From Acidobacteria bacterium SCN 69-37 (GTDB lineage Bacteria > Acidobacteriota > Vicinamibacteria > Vicinamibacterales > SCN-69-37): a DNA stretch of 46,813 bases. Position 1 is the stretch's first letter. The number at the start of each line of letters is the position of its first letter. The notes under the pieces were generated by a model. That model was given only the letters and a program-made list of their open reading frames with translations. It was not told where the DNA came from and did not search any database. The stretch spans positions 183,486 to 230,298 of the forward strand of contig MEDJ01000004.1 in the NCBI GenBank assembly GCA_001724025.1, read 5' to 3'. Below are positions 7,909-15,724 of the stretch, in pieces. A program made the translations under genes and the position numbers.

Positions 7909-9162
7909 CTACTGCAGGCGAAGGCGATCGAACGCGTCGTACTGGGACATGTCCGAGAGGACGACGCGGTCGCCCTCGACGAGTCCCTCGACGACTTCCA
8001 CGAACTGCACGGACCGGCGGCCGATGCGCACCGGCGTGCGGGCAATCTGGCCAGGTGCCACGACCTTGAACAGGCTGATGGTGCTGTTCTCCTGGCCGGC
8101 GGCCGGACTCTCGACGAACAGCACGTCGGCCAGCCGCTCCAACTCGATCGTGGCATCGACGTTCAGGTCGGGCCGCGCGCCGGGCGGCAGCGGGCCGTCG
8201 AGCGTGATGTCGACGCCGACTGTGCCGCCCTCCGATGCCGGGTCGACGCGCGAGACCCGGCCGTCGACGAAGCCGTTGCGCGTGTTGACGCTGGCGGACT
8301 GGCCGCTGGCGAGGTCGCGCGTCTGGGTTTCCGCCACGCGGACCTTGGCCATGAGGCGCGTGGGATCCGACACGCGCACGAGGTTCACGCCTGCGCCCAC
8401 CTGCTGCCCCACTTCCACGCTCACCATCTGCAGCAGTCCGCGCATCGTCGACTTCACGTTGAGATCGTCGAGCTGGCGCACCATCCGCTCGTACTCGGCG
8501 CGGCGCTGGCTGACCGCCGCTTCGGCCGGCGCCAGTTGCAGTGCCTCGTTCTCGATCGTGCTCTCGAGCTGCTGCCGCGCCAGTTCGGCCCGGTTGCGCG
8601 CCTGGTCGACCAGCGCCTGCTTCTGCTTCAGCGTGAACTCGGCCACGAGCCCGCTCTCGGCCAGGTTCTTGTTCAGGTCGAGATCGGTGACCGCGAGCTG
8701 ATACGTCGACTCGGCATCGACGAGCGCCGAGCGCTGGGCGAAACGCGTGCTGGCGAGCGACGCCTTCTGGTTGGCCAGCTGCGCCACGGCCGTCTGCCAG
8801 TCGCGCTCTGCGCTCCGGACGCCCTGATCGAGATCCGGGTTGCTCATCTCCAGGATGACCGTCCCGGGCTCGACCTCCGCGCCGGGTCGGAGCACGATGC
8901 GCTCGACGCGCCCGGCCGACGTCGCCGTGATCCAGCGAATCTCTTCCGGCACCAGCGTGCCGGTGCCGCGCACCTCGCGCGTGAAAGCCCCTCGCTGCAC
9001 GGTCCGGATCCAGAGCGTGCTCTCGGTGACGCCGGGCAGTGCCGGCTCGAGCCGCGACACCACCACGCTCATCGACATGATGGCCGCCCCGGCCAGCAGG
9101 CCGACGATCCATCGGCGCCGCTGCCGGCGCTTCAGAAATGCGGGATCGCGAGGAGTATCCAT
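7909..9162 (-). CDS. MacA/HlyD-type periplasmic adaptor (membrane fusion protein)
   Basis: A 417-residue periplasmic adaptor with an N-terminal membrane anchor (WIVGLLAGAAIMSMSVVV), a first lipoyl half (GTGTLVPEEIRWITATSAGRVERI), a long coiled-coil hairpin (about 120-230, rich in Gln, Ala and Leu heptads), the second lipoyl half (STMRGLLQMVSVEVGQQV), then beta-barrel and membrane-proximal domains ending SQYDAFDRLRLQ. Such adaptors join an inner-membrane MacB-type transporter to an outer-membrane channel. The next gene is the matching ATPase. The upstream 9163-9395 space is locally AT-rich near 9190-9230 and probably holds its promoter, but no box is convincing. Confidence 0.9.
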   Translation of the reverse strand: MDTPRDPAFLKRRQRRRWIVGLLAGAAIMSMSVVVSRLEPALPGVTESTLWIRTVQRGAFTREVRGTGTLVPEEIRWITATSAGRVERIVLRPGAEVEPGTVILEMSNPDLDQGVRSAERDWQTAVAQLANQKASLASTRFAQRSALVDAESTYQLAVTDLDLNKNLAESGLVAEFTLKQKQALVDQARNRAELARQQLESTIENEALQLAPAEAAVSQRRAEYERMVRQLDDLNVKSTMRGLLQMVSVEVGQQVGAGVNLVRVSDPTRLMAKVRVAETQTRDLASGQSASVNTRNGFVDGRVSRVDPASEGGTVGVDITLDGPLPPGARPDLNVDATIELERLADVLFVESPAAGQENSTISLFKVVAPGQIARTPVRIGRRSVQFVEVVEGLVEGDRVVLSDMSQYDAFDRLRLQ

Positions 9163-9395
9163 GGGACGTGACGTTTCTTACCTTACGGGGATATGTGTGA
9201 TATTGCAATAGATATTTTTCGATGGCGCACGAACATACAAGGAGGCGGCACCAGGCGCGTCAGCGCCGGTGGCCCGTCGATCGATGGTGGCCGATCGTCC
9301 ACAGGCCCAGCCGACCGGCGCCGGGCGGCCCGCGCGGGTCCCACGATCCACCCGGTGACACCGGTATGTCGCTCATGTAACGTGTCCCGAGCGCC

Positions 9396-10685
9396 ATGCC
9401 GTTCGAGAGTCTGATCGCCAGCGTCAGTGATTCGCCGAATCTGCCCACGTTCCTGCGCCTCCTGCTGGCGCTCGCCATCGGGCTGTTCATCGGCATGGAA
9501 CGCGAGCGGCGCCGCAAGGAAGCGGGCGTCCGGACCTTCGCGTTCGCCGCCCTGCTCGGCGCCGTCGGCGGCATGCTCGGCGACACCTTCGCGCTGATGG
9601 CCCTCGGCCTCGTCGGCATCCTCGTCGTCCTGCTCAACGTCGAAGCGGTGCGCACCGGCGACGGAGCCGAACTCACGACGTCCGCCGCGCTCCTGCTGAC
9701 GGCATTCACCGGCGTGCTGGCCGGGCACGGGCAGACGTTCACGCCCATGGTGCTCGGCGTCATGACCGCCGCGCTGCTCGCCTGGAAGACCCCGCTCGCG
9801 GCGTTCACGACGGCGTTGACCGAAGCCGAACTGCGGTCGGCCGTGCTGTTCGCGATCATGGCATTCGTCATCTACCCGGTCCTGCCGGCCGGACCGATCG
9901 GTCCCGGTGACCTGGTCGACGTGCGCGACGCGTGGGTGACGGTCATCGCCATCTCCGCACTGGGCTTCCTGAACTACGTGCTGCTGAAGGTGTACGGTAC
10001 GCGCGGGCTCGGCGTCACGAGCCTGCTCGGCGGTCTCGTCAACAGTACCGCCACGGTGGCGGAACTGGCGCGGCGCGCAGGACAGTCGGCCGCCGGACCC
10101 GAGCGCGCCTTCGCCTATCGCGGTGTGCTCCTGGCGTCGTTTGCGATGATCGTCCGCAACGCCGCGATCGTGGCCATGATCGCGCCGCCCGCCCTCGTGC
10201 GCGCGGCCGTGCCGTTCGGCTTGATGCTGCTCACCTCCTTCTTCCTCGCCCGGTCCGGTTCGCGAAGCGGGCAGAGTCCGCGCGATCCGGCGGTCACGGG
10301 AGAAGAGACCGCGGCGCTGCGATCGCCGTTCTCGCTGACGGCTGCGCTGCAGTTCGGCGCGATCCTGCTGATTCTGCACGTGTGCGCCACGCTCGCGCAG
10401 CGGGCCATCGGCGATGCCGGCGTCTACCTGGTCAGCGCCATCGGCGGCCTGATCTCGAGTGCCAGCACCACGGCCTCGGCCGCGACCCTCTTCGCCAGCG
10501 GGCACGTGCCGGCGTCGACCGCCGCCACGGCCGCCACGTTCGCGTCACTCACGAGTCTGTTCGTGAACATCCCGCTGGTGATGCGCCTGCTCGCCGGTGC
10601 CCCCGAGCGCCGCCGCATCATCGTCAGCGTGCTGATCATCTGCGTGGTCGGCGTGCTCGGCGCGGTCCTGCAGCAGCAGTTCTGA
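9396..10685 (+). CDS. MgtC/SapB plus DUF4010 integral membrane protein
   Basis: A 429-residue protein with about twelve hydrophobic segments. The N-terminal third matches MgtC/SapB: LLLALAIGLFIGMERERRRKEAGVRTFAFAALLGAVGGML, with the conserved GMERE and the arginine-containing GVRTF loop. The rest is the DUF4010 domain (GLVNSTATVAELARR and ISSASTTASAATLFASGH are its conserved small-residue motifs). The family is predicted to act in ion homeostasis or transport; no substrate is established. It stands alone, with the divergent MacA-like gene upstream and a 209-bp gap downstream in which I see nothing recognisable. Confidence 0.9.
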   Translation: MPFESLIASVSDSPNLPTFLRLLLALAIGLFIGMERERRRKEAGVRTFAFAALLGAVGGMLGDTFALMALGLVGILVVLLNVEAVRTGDGAELTTSAALLLTAFTGVLAGHGQTFTPMVLGVMTAALLAWKTPLAAFTTALTEAELRSAVLFAIMAFVIYPVLPAGPIGPGDLVDVRDAWVTVIAISALGFLNYVLLKVYGTRGLGVTSLLGGLVNSTATVAELARRAGQSAAGPERAFAYRGVLLASFAMIVRNAAIVAMIAPPALVRAAVPFGLMLLTSFFLARSGSRSGQSPRDPAVTGEETAALRSPFSLTAALQFGAILLILHVCATLAQRAIGDAGVYLVSAIGGLISSASTTASAATLFASGHVPASTAATAATFASLTSLFVNIPLVMRLLAGAPERRRIIVSVLIICVVGVLGAVLQQQF

Positions 10686-10894
10686 GCCGGCAAGGCCCGC
10701 GCTGCAACACGCACCGCCGAAGCGCGTGAACGGCGGGTTCATCCGCACGCGGCCGATATCGGATGCCGGCCGATCGGCACCATGATGGTCGCGTCGCCTC
10801 ATCGAACTCGAGTGCTATCGGCAGGAAGCGGCGGCCCGCTCCGCCGGTTGCGCCATCACGATGAACATGGCACCCTCGGATGAGGAGACACGCC

Positions 10895-11104
10895 GTGCCC
10901 GAGAAGCCGAGGCCGACCGATTCATCCGCACGGCCGCCACGCGCCGGTGGTCGTAACGTCAATGAATTCCTTGACGAACAGGAAATGGACGAAACGCTCG
11001 ACGACACGTTCCCGGCCAGCGATCCGCCATCATGGACGTTCGGCGTCGACGAAACACGGCGCGTGCCCGCGACGGACGAGAAGCCGCCGGCGGCTCGCGA
11101 ATGA
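10895..11104 (+). CDS. Small FPASDPPS-motif protein
   Basis: A 69-residue soluble, acidic protein with the core NEFLDEQEMDETLDDTFPASDPPSWT. The D(S/T)FPASDPP(S/A) motif recurs in many small bacterial proteins of unknown function. GTG at 10895 is preferred because AGGAG (10883-10887) lies 7 bases ahead of it; the ATG at 10880 lies upstream of that site. Its stop overlaps the ATG of the flavin-dependent oxidoreductase (ATGA at 11101-11104), so the two are coupled. I infer a small accessory or stress-related role but cannot name one. Confidence 0.75.
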   Translation: MPEKPRPTDSSARPPRAGGRNVNEFLDEQEMDETLDDTFPASDPPSWTFGVDETRRVPATDEKPPAARE

Positions 11105-12123
11105 AGAGCCTCGGGCTTCTCTCGTTCGGCCACTGGACCGCGTCGCCGCAATCGCAGACGCGCTCAGCCGCCGATGCGCTGCTGCAGTCAATCGATCTGG
11201 CGGTGGCCGCCGAGGCCCTGGGAGTCGATGGCGCGTACTTCCGCGTCCACCATTTTGCGCGCCAGCTCGGATCGCCGTTTCCGCTGCTGGCGGCGATTGG
11301 CGCGAAGACCAGCCGCATCGAGATCGGCACGGCCGTCATCGACATGCGGTACGAGAACCCGCTCTACATGGCGGAAAATGCGGGCGCCGCCGACCTGATC
11401 GCGGGTGGGCGTCTGCAGTTGGGTATCAGCCGCGGGTCGCCCGAGCAGGTCATCGACGGCTGGCGCTACTTCGGCTATCAGCCGCCAGACGGCCAGAGCG
11501 ATGCCGACATGGCCCGCCGTCATGCCGAGGTGCTGCTCGACGTGCTGCGCGGCGAGGGGTTCGCGCAGCCCAATCCGAAGCCGATGTTTCAGAATCCACC
11601 GGGCCTGCTGCGCGTGGAGCCTCACTCCGAGGGACTGCGCGAACGCATCTGGTGGGGGGCCAGTTCCAACGCCACGGCGATCTGGGCGGCGAAACTCGGC
11701 ATGAACCTCCAGAGTTCGACGCTCAAGGACGACGAGAACGGACGGCCATTCCACGTGCAGCAGGCCGAGCAGATTCGTGCGTACCGGGACGCGTGGACGG
11801 CCGCGGGCCACGCGCGGACGCCACGCATATCGGTGAGCCGCAGCATCATCGCGCTCGTTGACGATCGCGATCGCGCGTGGTTCGGCCGCGGCGGCAGTGA
11901 GCACGACTCGATCGGCTTCATCGACGAGAAGACCCGTGCGATTTTTGGCCGGAGCTACGCAGCCGAGCCCGACGTGTTGATCGAGGACCTCGCGAAGGAC
12001 GAGGCGATTGCCGAAGCCGACACGCTGCTCGTGACCGTACCGAGTCAGCTCGGCGTCGCCTACAACGTGCACCTGCTCGAGTCGCTGCTCCGGTACGTCG
12101 CGCCAGCGCTCGGCTGGCGCTGA
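11101..12123 (+). CDS. LLM-class (luciferase-like) flavin-dependent oxidoreductase
   Basis: A 340-residue TIM-barrel enzyme of the bacterial-luciferase-like monooxygenase family, expected to use FMN or F420. Typical segments: AVAAEALGVDGAYFRVHHFARQLGSPFPLLAAIGAKTSRIEIGTAVIDMRYENPLYMAENAGAADLIAGGRLQLGISRGSPEQ, i.e. the G-(T)-A-V-I barrel strand, the YENPL motif and the D-x-x-AGGRL-x-LGISRG loop. Later come the lid region and a C-terminal stretch (TLLVTVPSQLGVAYN) typical of the fold. The ATG at 11101 overlaps the stop of the small upstream gene; an open extension to 11032 just reads that gene in another frame. Substrate unknown. Confidence 0.9.
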   Translation: MKSLGLLSFGHWTASPQSQTRSAADALLQSIDLAVAAEALGVDGAYFRVHHFARQLGSPFPLLAAIGAKTSRIEIGTAVIDMRYENPLYMAENAGAADLIAGGRLQLGISRGSPEQVIDGWRYFGYQPPDGQSDADMARRHAEVLLDVLRGEGFAQPNPKPMFQNPPGLLRVEPHSEGLRERIWWGASSNATAIWAAKLGMNLQSSTLKDDENGRPFHVQQAEQIRAYRDAWTAAGHARTPRISVSRSIIALVDDRDRAWFGRGGSEHDSIGFIDEKTRAIFGRSYAAEPDVLIEDLAKDEAIAEADTLLVTVPSQLGVAYNVHLLESLLRYVAPALGWR

Positions 12124-12500
12124 TCGTCGTGGATGCGCCTCGATTCGTACCCCCGATCCTGCCCGTCCCGCGTGCCGACGTCGTACAAGGGGACGGCGGC
12201 CCTCTGCGAGCGTTCCGGCTGAGCGCCGGCTCGACGATGCCGTGCGGCGCGTTCGACCGGAATGACGCAGCCGTCGACGAACGTCGATCTTTCCGATGTC
12301 GTCGGGCCGGCAAATGACGATGCGGCGGCGCAGGGGAGCGGTACGGCACAACGAGCGCCGCGGGCCGACGGCCACGCGCTGACCGCGCGGCGATCCGACG
12401 GGGCCGCTGGACCGGAAGCAGAAGGCCTTCAACCGGCTCGTCACCTCCATCGACAGGCATTCAGCTCCTGATTCGTCGTTGACATCGCCGACCAATCGGC
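12124..12500. other. Intergenic stretch without a convincing gene
   Basis: About 380 bp between the oxidoreductase and the PadR operator. Short open frames exist on both strands but none has a ribosome site, family motif or consistent codon usage. One 20-codon stretch near 12407-12470 reads LDRKQKAFNRLVTSIDR, which looks protein-like, but a stop at 12380 closes its frame just upstream. It may be a decayed gene remnant or chance. Confidence 0.5.
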
Positions 12501-12529
12501 CTATTACTACTTCACTGAAGTTCTAATAG
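12501..12529. promoter_or_regulatory. 29-bp palindromic operator candidate upstream of padR
   Basis: The sequence is symmetric about C12515: CTATTA, 2 nt, ACTTCA, C, TGAAGT, 2 nt, TAATAG. It lies 19 bp before the PadR start. TAATAG at its right end could serve as a -10 box, so a bound dimer would block transcription. PadR regulators usually repress their own operon through such dyads; assignment to this PadR is inferred from position. Confidence 0.6.
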
Positions 12530-12548
12530 ACAGGGGCCGCGCACCGCA

Positions 12549-12869
12549 ATGACACAGGAAAGCCTCGGCGAGTTCGAGCACTGCGTGCTGGCTGCCGTCC
12601 TCCACCTGGGCGACGAGGCCTACGGCGTGACGATTCGACGCGCGATTGGCGAGCGCACGGGCCGTGACGTCGCCATTGGCGCGTTGTACACGTCGCTCGA
12701 CCGCCTGGAGCGCAAGGGCTATCTCAGGTCGACGATGTCGGATCCGACGCCGGAACGGGGTGGCCGATCGAAGCGCTACGTCTCAGTGACGGCCGCCGGC
12801 GTGCGGGCCATGCAGCGATCGCGTGCGCGCCTGCTGCGGATGTGGGACGGGCTCGAGCCGAGTGTGTAG
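12549..12869 (+). CDS. PadR-family transcriptional regulator
   Basis: A 106-residue winged-helix regulator of the short PadR class. The core LGEFEHCVLAAVLHLGDEAYGVTIRRAIGERTGRDVAIGALYTSLDRLERKGYLRS matches the family (LYxxLxRLExxGxL recognition region and wing), followed by a basic GGRSKRYVSVTAAGVRAM wing and a short C-terminal helix. It begins 19 bp after a strong dyad and is followed by an ADOP-type permease gene, the usual acidobacterial PadR-permease pairing. It presumably senses a substrate of that permease. The TAG stop lies inside a 28-bp palindromic repeat. Confidence 0.92.
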   Translation: MTQESLGEFEHCVLAAVLHLGDEAYGVTIRRAIGERTGRDVAIGALYTSLDRLERKGYLRSTMSDPTPERGGRSKRYVSVTAAGVRAMQRSRARLLRMWDGLEPSV

Positions 12870-12893
12870 GGGCGAGGCATGCGTCGCCCCTAC
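12866..12893. repeat. 28-bp GGGGCGACGCATGCGTCGCCCC-type palindrome, copy 1
   Basis: Near-perfect palindrome with arms GTAGGGGCGA and TCGCCCCTAC around a GCATGC centre, with one mismatched pair. It contains the padR stop codon TAG (12867-12869). An exact copy lies at 30059-30086, also over the stop codon of a gene. The internal ATG at 12879 (reading MRRPY) can mislead start prediction for the next gene. Confidence 0.85.
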
Positions 12894-12911
12894 GGCAAAC
12901 GAGGCATCGTG

Positions 12912-15590
12912 ATGAATCAACCACCGCGGACGGCCAGGCGACTGTTGACGTGGTCGCTGCCGCCCCGTGAACGCGAGGCCGTGATTGGCGACTTTGCCGA
13001 GGAGTACGGGACGCGCGTGGCTGGCGATGGCGTGCGTGCCGCGCGGCGCTGGTACCGGCAACAGGTGTGGCGATCGATTGGACCCAACCTGCGGCGGCGA
13101 CGGGCCACGCGACGGGACCCGGTGCACGCACCCCGCACACCGAAGACGCTTCGACCGGAGGGCATCATGACGGACTTGCGTGACGTGATTCGCTCGCTGC
13201 GGGGAACGCCTGGCTTCACGGCCGTCGCGCTGGTCGTGCTGACGCTCGGCATCGGCGCGACCACCGCCATCTTCTCGGTCGTCGACGCGGTCGTGTTGCG
13301 CGCACTGCCGTTCGATGAGCATGACAGGCTGGTCGCGGTGGGGGAGCGCCGCTCCGTTCCCGATGACGAGGAACCGGACAGGCTCGCTCACATTGCTCCG
13401 CAGAATTACATGGACTGGGCTGCCCGGCAGCAGGTCTTCGAATCGATGGCGGCGATTGCCGACAGTTCGCTCACGCTGCAGGAGCCCGACACCGCACCGG
13501 AAGACCTCCGGACGCTTCGCGTCACAGCGGGATTCTTCGACGTCGTCCGGACGTGGCCTGCGATAGGGCACGCGTTCACCGCTGACAATGAAATCGATGG
13601 GCAGGATCGCGTGGCGATTCTGAGCGACGGACTGTGGCAGCGGCGGTTCGGCGCCGATCCGGACATTGTCGGACGCGTGCTCTCGCTCGACGGGGAGCGT
13701 TACGAGATTCTCGGTGTCATGCCGCCAGGCGTCGCGGACGTCACGCGCGCCGCCCGGCCGTTCGTCGGCATGTTGCGGCCGGCCGAACTCTGGGTGCCAT
13801 TCGTAGTGCCGGAGAGCGAGCGAGTCCGGAAGCCGGCGTCCTACAGCCTCTATCTGCAGAGCATCGCGCGGCTGAAGCCCGGCGTTTCGCTCGGCCAGGC
13901 CCAGGCGCAGATGGACCAGATCGCGGCGGCCATCGTGCAGGCCAATCCGGGGATCAAATGGCTCGAAGGCGCGGGGATCGGCGTCGGACCACTCCACGAT
14001 CATCTCGTCGGCACGCCGATGACGTCGTGGATGCTGATGCTGCTCGGCGCCGTCGCTGTCGTCCTGCTGATTGCCTGTGCGAATGTCGCCAGCCTGCTGC
14101 TCGTGCGTGCCGGCATCCGCGAGCGGGCCGTCGCGATACGGGCCGCGCTTGGCGCCGGACGCTGGCGCCTGATTCGCCAGTCCCTGATCGAAAGCCTCCT
14201 GCTGTCCGTCGTCGGCACCGCACTCGCTGTTGTGGTGGGGTGGTGGGTCGTGCAGATCCTGCGCGGTGCGATGCCGGACGACGTGCCACGTGTGTCGGCC
14301 ATTGCGTTGGACCTGCGCGTGCTTGCGGTAGCCGCAGGACTCTCGCTCGTCACCGGCCTGGTCGTGGGCATCATCCCCGCATTGCAAATTTCACGACCGG
14401 ATCTCACGATTGCACTGAAAGACGCTGCGGGAGGTGCGAGCGCGGGGCGCCGGCGCCAGCTCGCTCGTGCCGCGCTCGTCGTGGCCGAGGTCGCGCTTGC
14501 GGTCGTGCTCCTCGTCGGTGCCGCGCTCTTCATCGGGAGCTTCGCCGCCCTGATGCGCATCGATCCGGGGTTCACCCCGAATCACGTCGTCACGGCATTT
14601 GTCGCGCCGCCGACAACGCCCGCCGTGTTCTTCGAGCGAATCATCGAGCGTCTCGAGCAGACTCCCGGCGTGGTATCGGCCGCAATCGTCGCGGGGGGAA
14701 CGCCGCTCAGTGGCTTCGGCTTCACCACGGGCATCGCACCAGACCCCGCCGAGGCACGCCAGGTACCGGTGCACTACAGGACGGTAACGCCTGGATATCA
14801 CCGCGCAATGGGAATCACGCTCGTGAAGGGGCGGCTGTTCGAGCCGGGCGATCGAGATGGCGCCGCGCGCGTGATCCTGATCAACGAGGCTGCGGCCGCG
14901 GCGTACTTTCCCGGCGAAGATCCCGTGGGACGTACCGTGCGCTTCGGGAAGGCATGCACGGTCGTGGGCGTCGTGGGGAACGTTCGCCAGGACCGCCTGG
15001 AGACTCCTGCCGTCCCCGAGGTGTACGAGCCGATGGCGCAGTCGGGATCGCCGACCGGCGAACTCGTGGTCCGAACCGTCGGGGATCCGCACGAGGCGCT
15101 GCCCGCGATTCGCACTGTCCTGCTCGACGTCATGCCGACAGTCCCGGTGCGCAACATTCAGACGATGGACGAGGTCTTCGCGCGACACACCGCCCAGCGT
15201 CGTCTGAACATGCTGCTGATCGGACTGTTCGGCGTGCTGGGACTGGTGATTTCGGCCGTCGGGATCTACGGCGTGCTCGCGGCGATCGTGTCGCAGCGCA
15301 CCCGCGAGATCGGTGTGCGCGTCGCGCTCGGCGCCACCCGATCGAACGTCGTCGCGATGGTGCTGGCGAAGACGGGCATGCTCGTCGCGATCGGGCTGGC
15401 ACTCGGCGGCGTGGCGGCGTGGTACCTGAGCGCGCTGGCCAGGTCATTCCTCTTCGGCCTCGAACCGACCGACCCGCGGGCGTTCGCGGCCGCGCTGGCG
15501 ACACTGCTCGCGGCCGCACTCGCGGCGAGCCTCATCCCGGCCCGTCGGGCGGCCAGCGTCGATCCCGTCGTGGCGTTGCGGGGAGAGTGA
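12912..15590 (+). CDS. ADOP-family duplicated orphan ABC permease (1)
   Basis: An 892-residue export permease of the MacB/FtsX superfamily in the acidobacterial duplicated form. N-terminal cytoplasmic segment with REREAVIGDFAEEYGTRVAG (the ADOP leader motif); first helix FTAVALVVLTLGIGATTAIFSVV; a periplasmic MacB domain; three helices of the first FtsX half (from MLLGAVAVVLLIACANVASLLLVRA); then a second helix, periplasmic domain and FtsX half ending ARRAASVDPVVALRGE. It lacks an ATPase domain and no ATPase gene adjoins, as is usual for these. ATG at 12912 is chosen; the ATG at 12879 lies inside the palindromic repeat. It follows the PadR gene in one probable transcript. Confidence 0.92.
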   Translation: MNQPPRTARRLLTWSLPPREREAVIGDFAEEYGTRVAGDGVRAARRWYRQQVWRSIGPNLRRRRATRRDPVHAPRTPKTLRPEGIMTDLRDVIRSLRGTPGFTAVALVVLTLGIGATTAIFSVVDAVVLRALPFDEHDRLVAVGERRSVPDDEEPDRLAHIAPQNYMDWAARQQVFESMAAIADSSLTLQEPDTAPEDLRTLRVTAGFFDVVRTWPAIGHAFTADNEIDGQDRVAILSDGLWQRRFGADPDIVGRVLSLDGERYEILGVMPPGVADVTRAARPFVGMLRPAELWVPFVVPESERVRKPASYSLYLQSIARLKPGVSLGQAQAQMDQIAAAIVQANPGIKWLEGAGIGVGPLHDHLVGTPMTSWMLMLLGAVAVVLLIACANVASLLLVRAGIRERAVAIRAALGAGRWRLIRQSLIESLLLSVVGTALAVVVGWWVVQILRGAMPDDVPRVSAIALDLRVLAVAAGLSLVTGLVVGIIPALQISRPDLTIALKDAAGGASAGRRRQLARAALVVAEVALAVVLLVGAALFIGSFAALMRIDPGFTPNHVVTAFVAPPTTPAVFFERIIERLEQTPGVVSAAIVAGGTPLSGFGFTTGIAPDPAEARQVPVHYRTVTPGYHRAMGITLVKGRLFEPGDRDGAARVILINEAAAAAYFPGEDPVGRTVRFGKACTVVGVVGNVRQDRLETPAVPEVYEPMAQSGSPTGELVVRTVGDPHEALPAIRTVLLDVMPTVPVRNIQTMDEVFARHTAQRRLNMLLIGLFGVLGLVISAVGIYGVLAAIVSQRTREIGVRVALGATRSNVVAMVLAKTGMLVAIGLALGGVAAWYLSALARSFLFGLEPTDPRAFAAALATLLAAALAASLIPARRAASVDPVVALRGE

Positions 15591-15684
15591 CAGGTTGGCG
15601 GTGGGCGGGGTGACAAGGGAGGCCACTGACGACGGGGCGCTGGGGCGCGCCGATCGGCGGCGGCTGCATCGACGCCGAATCGTC

Positions 15685-15713
15685 TTGCGGAGCGCTCCGA
15701 TTTGACACAGAAT
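15685..15713 (+). promoter_or_regulatory. Possible promoter with a palindrome in the spacer
   Basis: TTGCGG (15685-15690), a 17-bp spacer, CAGAAT (15708-15713), placed 11 bp before the dehydrogenase ATG. A perfect 10-bp palindrome GGAGCGCTCC (15689-15698) overlaps the -35 side and could be an operator. Both boxes are only partial matches to the sigma-70 consensus. Confidence 0.35.
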
Positions 15714-15724
15714 CGCCGTCACCC

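Noticed and set aside
12129..12471. Short plus-strand frames after the LLM gene
   Set aside because: No ribosome site, no family match and stops close each frame; treated as intergenic.
12879..12911. Upstream ATG giving MRRPY at the start of ADOP permease 1
   Set aside because: The ATG lies inside the 28-bp palindromic repeat; the same artefact occurs at 30072. The permease leader starts at 12912.
12783..14387. Minus-strand frame of 534 codons under ADOP permease 1
   Set aside because: Shadow of the permease; the VGATHASP string in it comes from the sequence complementary to coding DNA and repeats.
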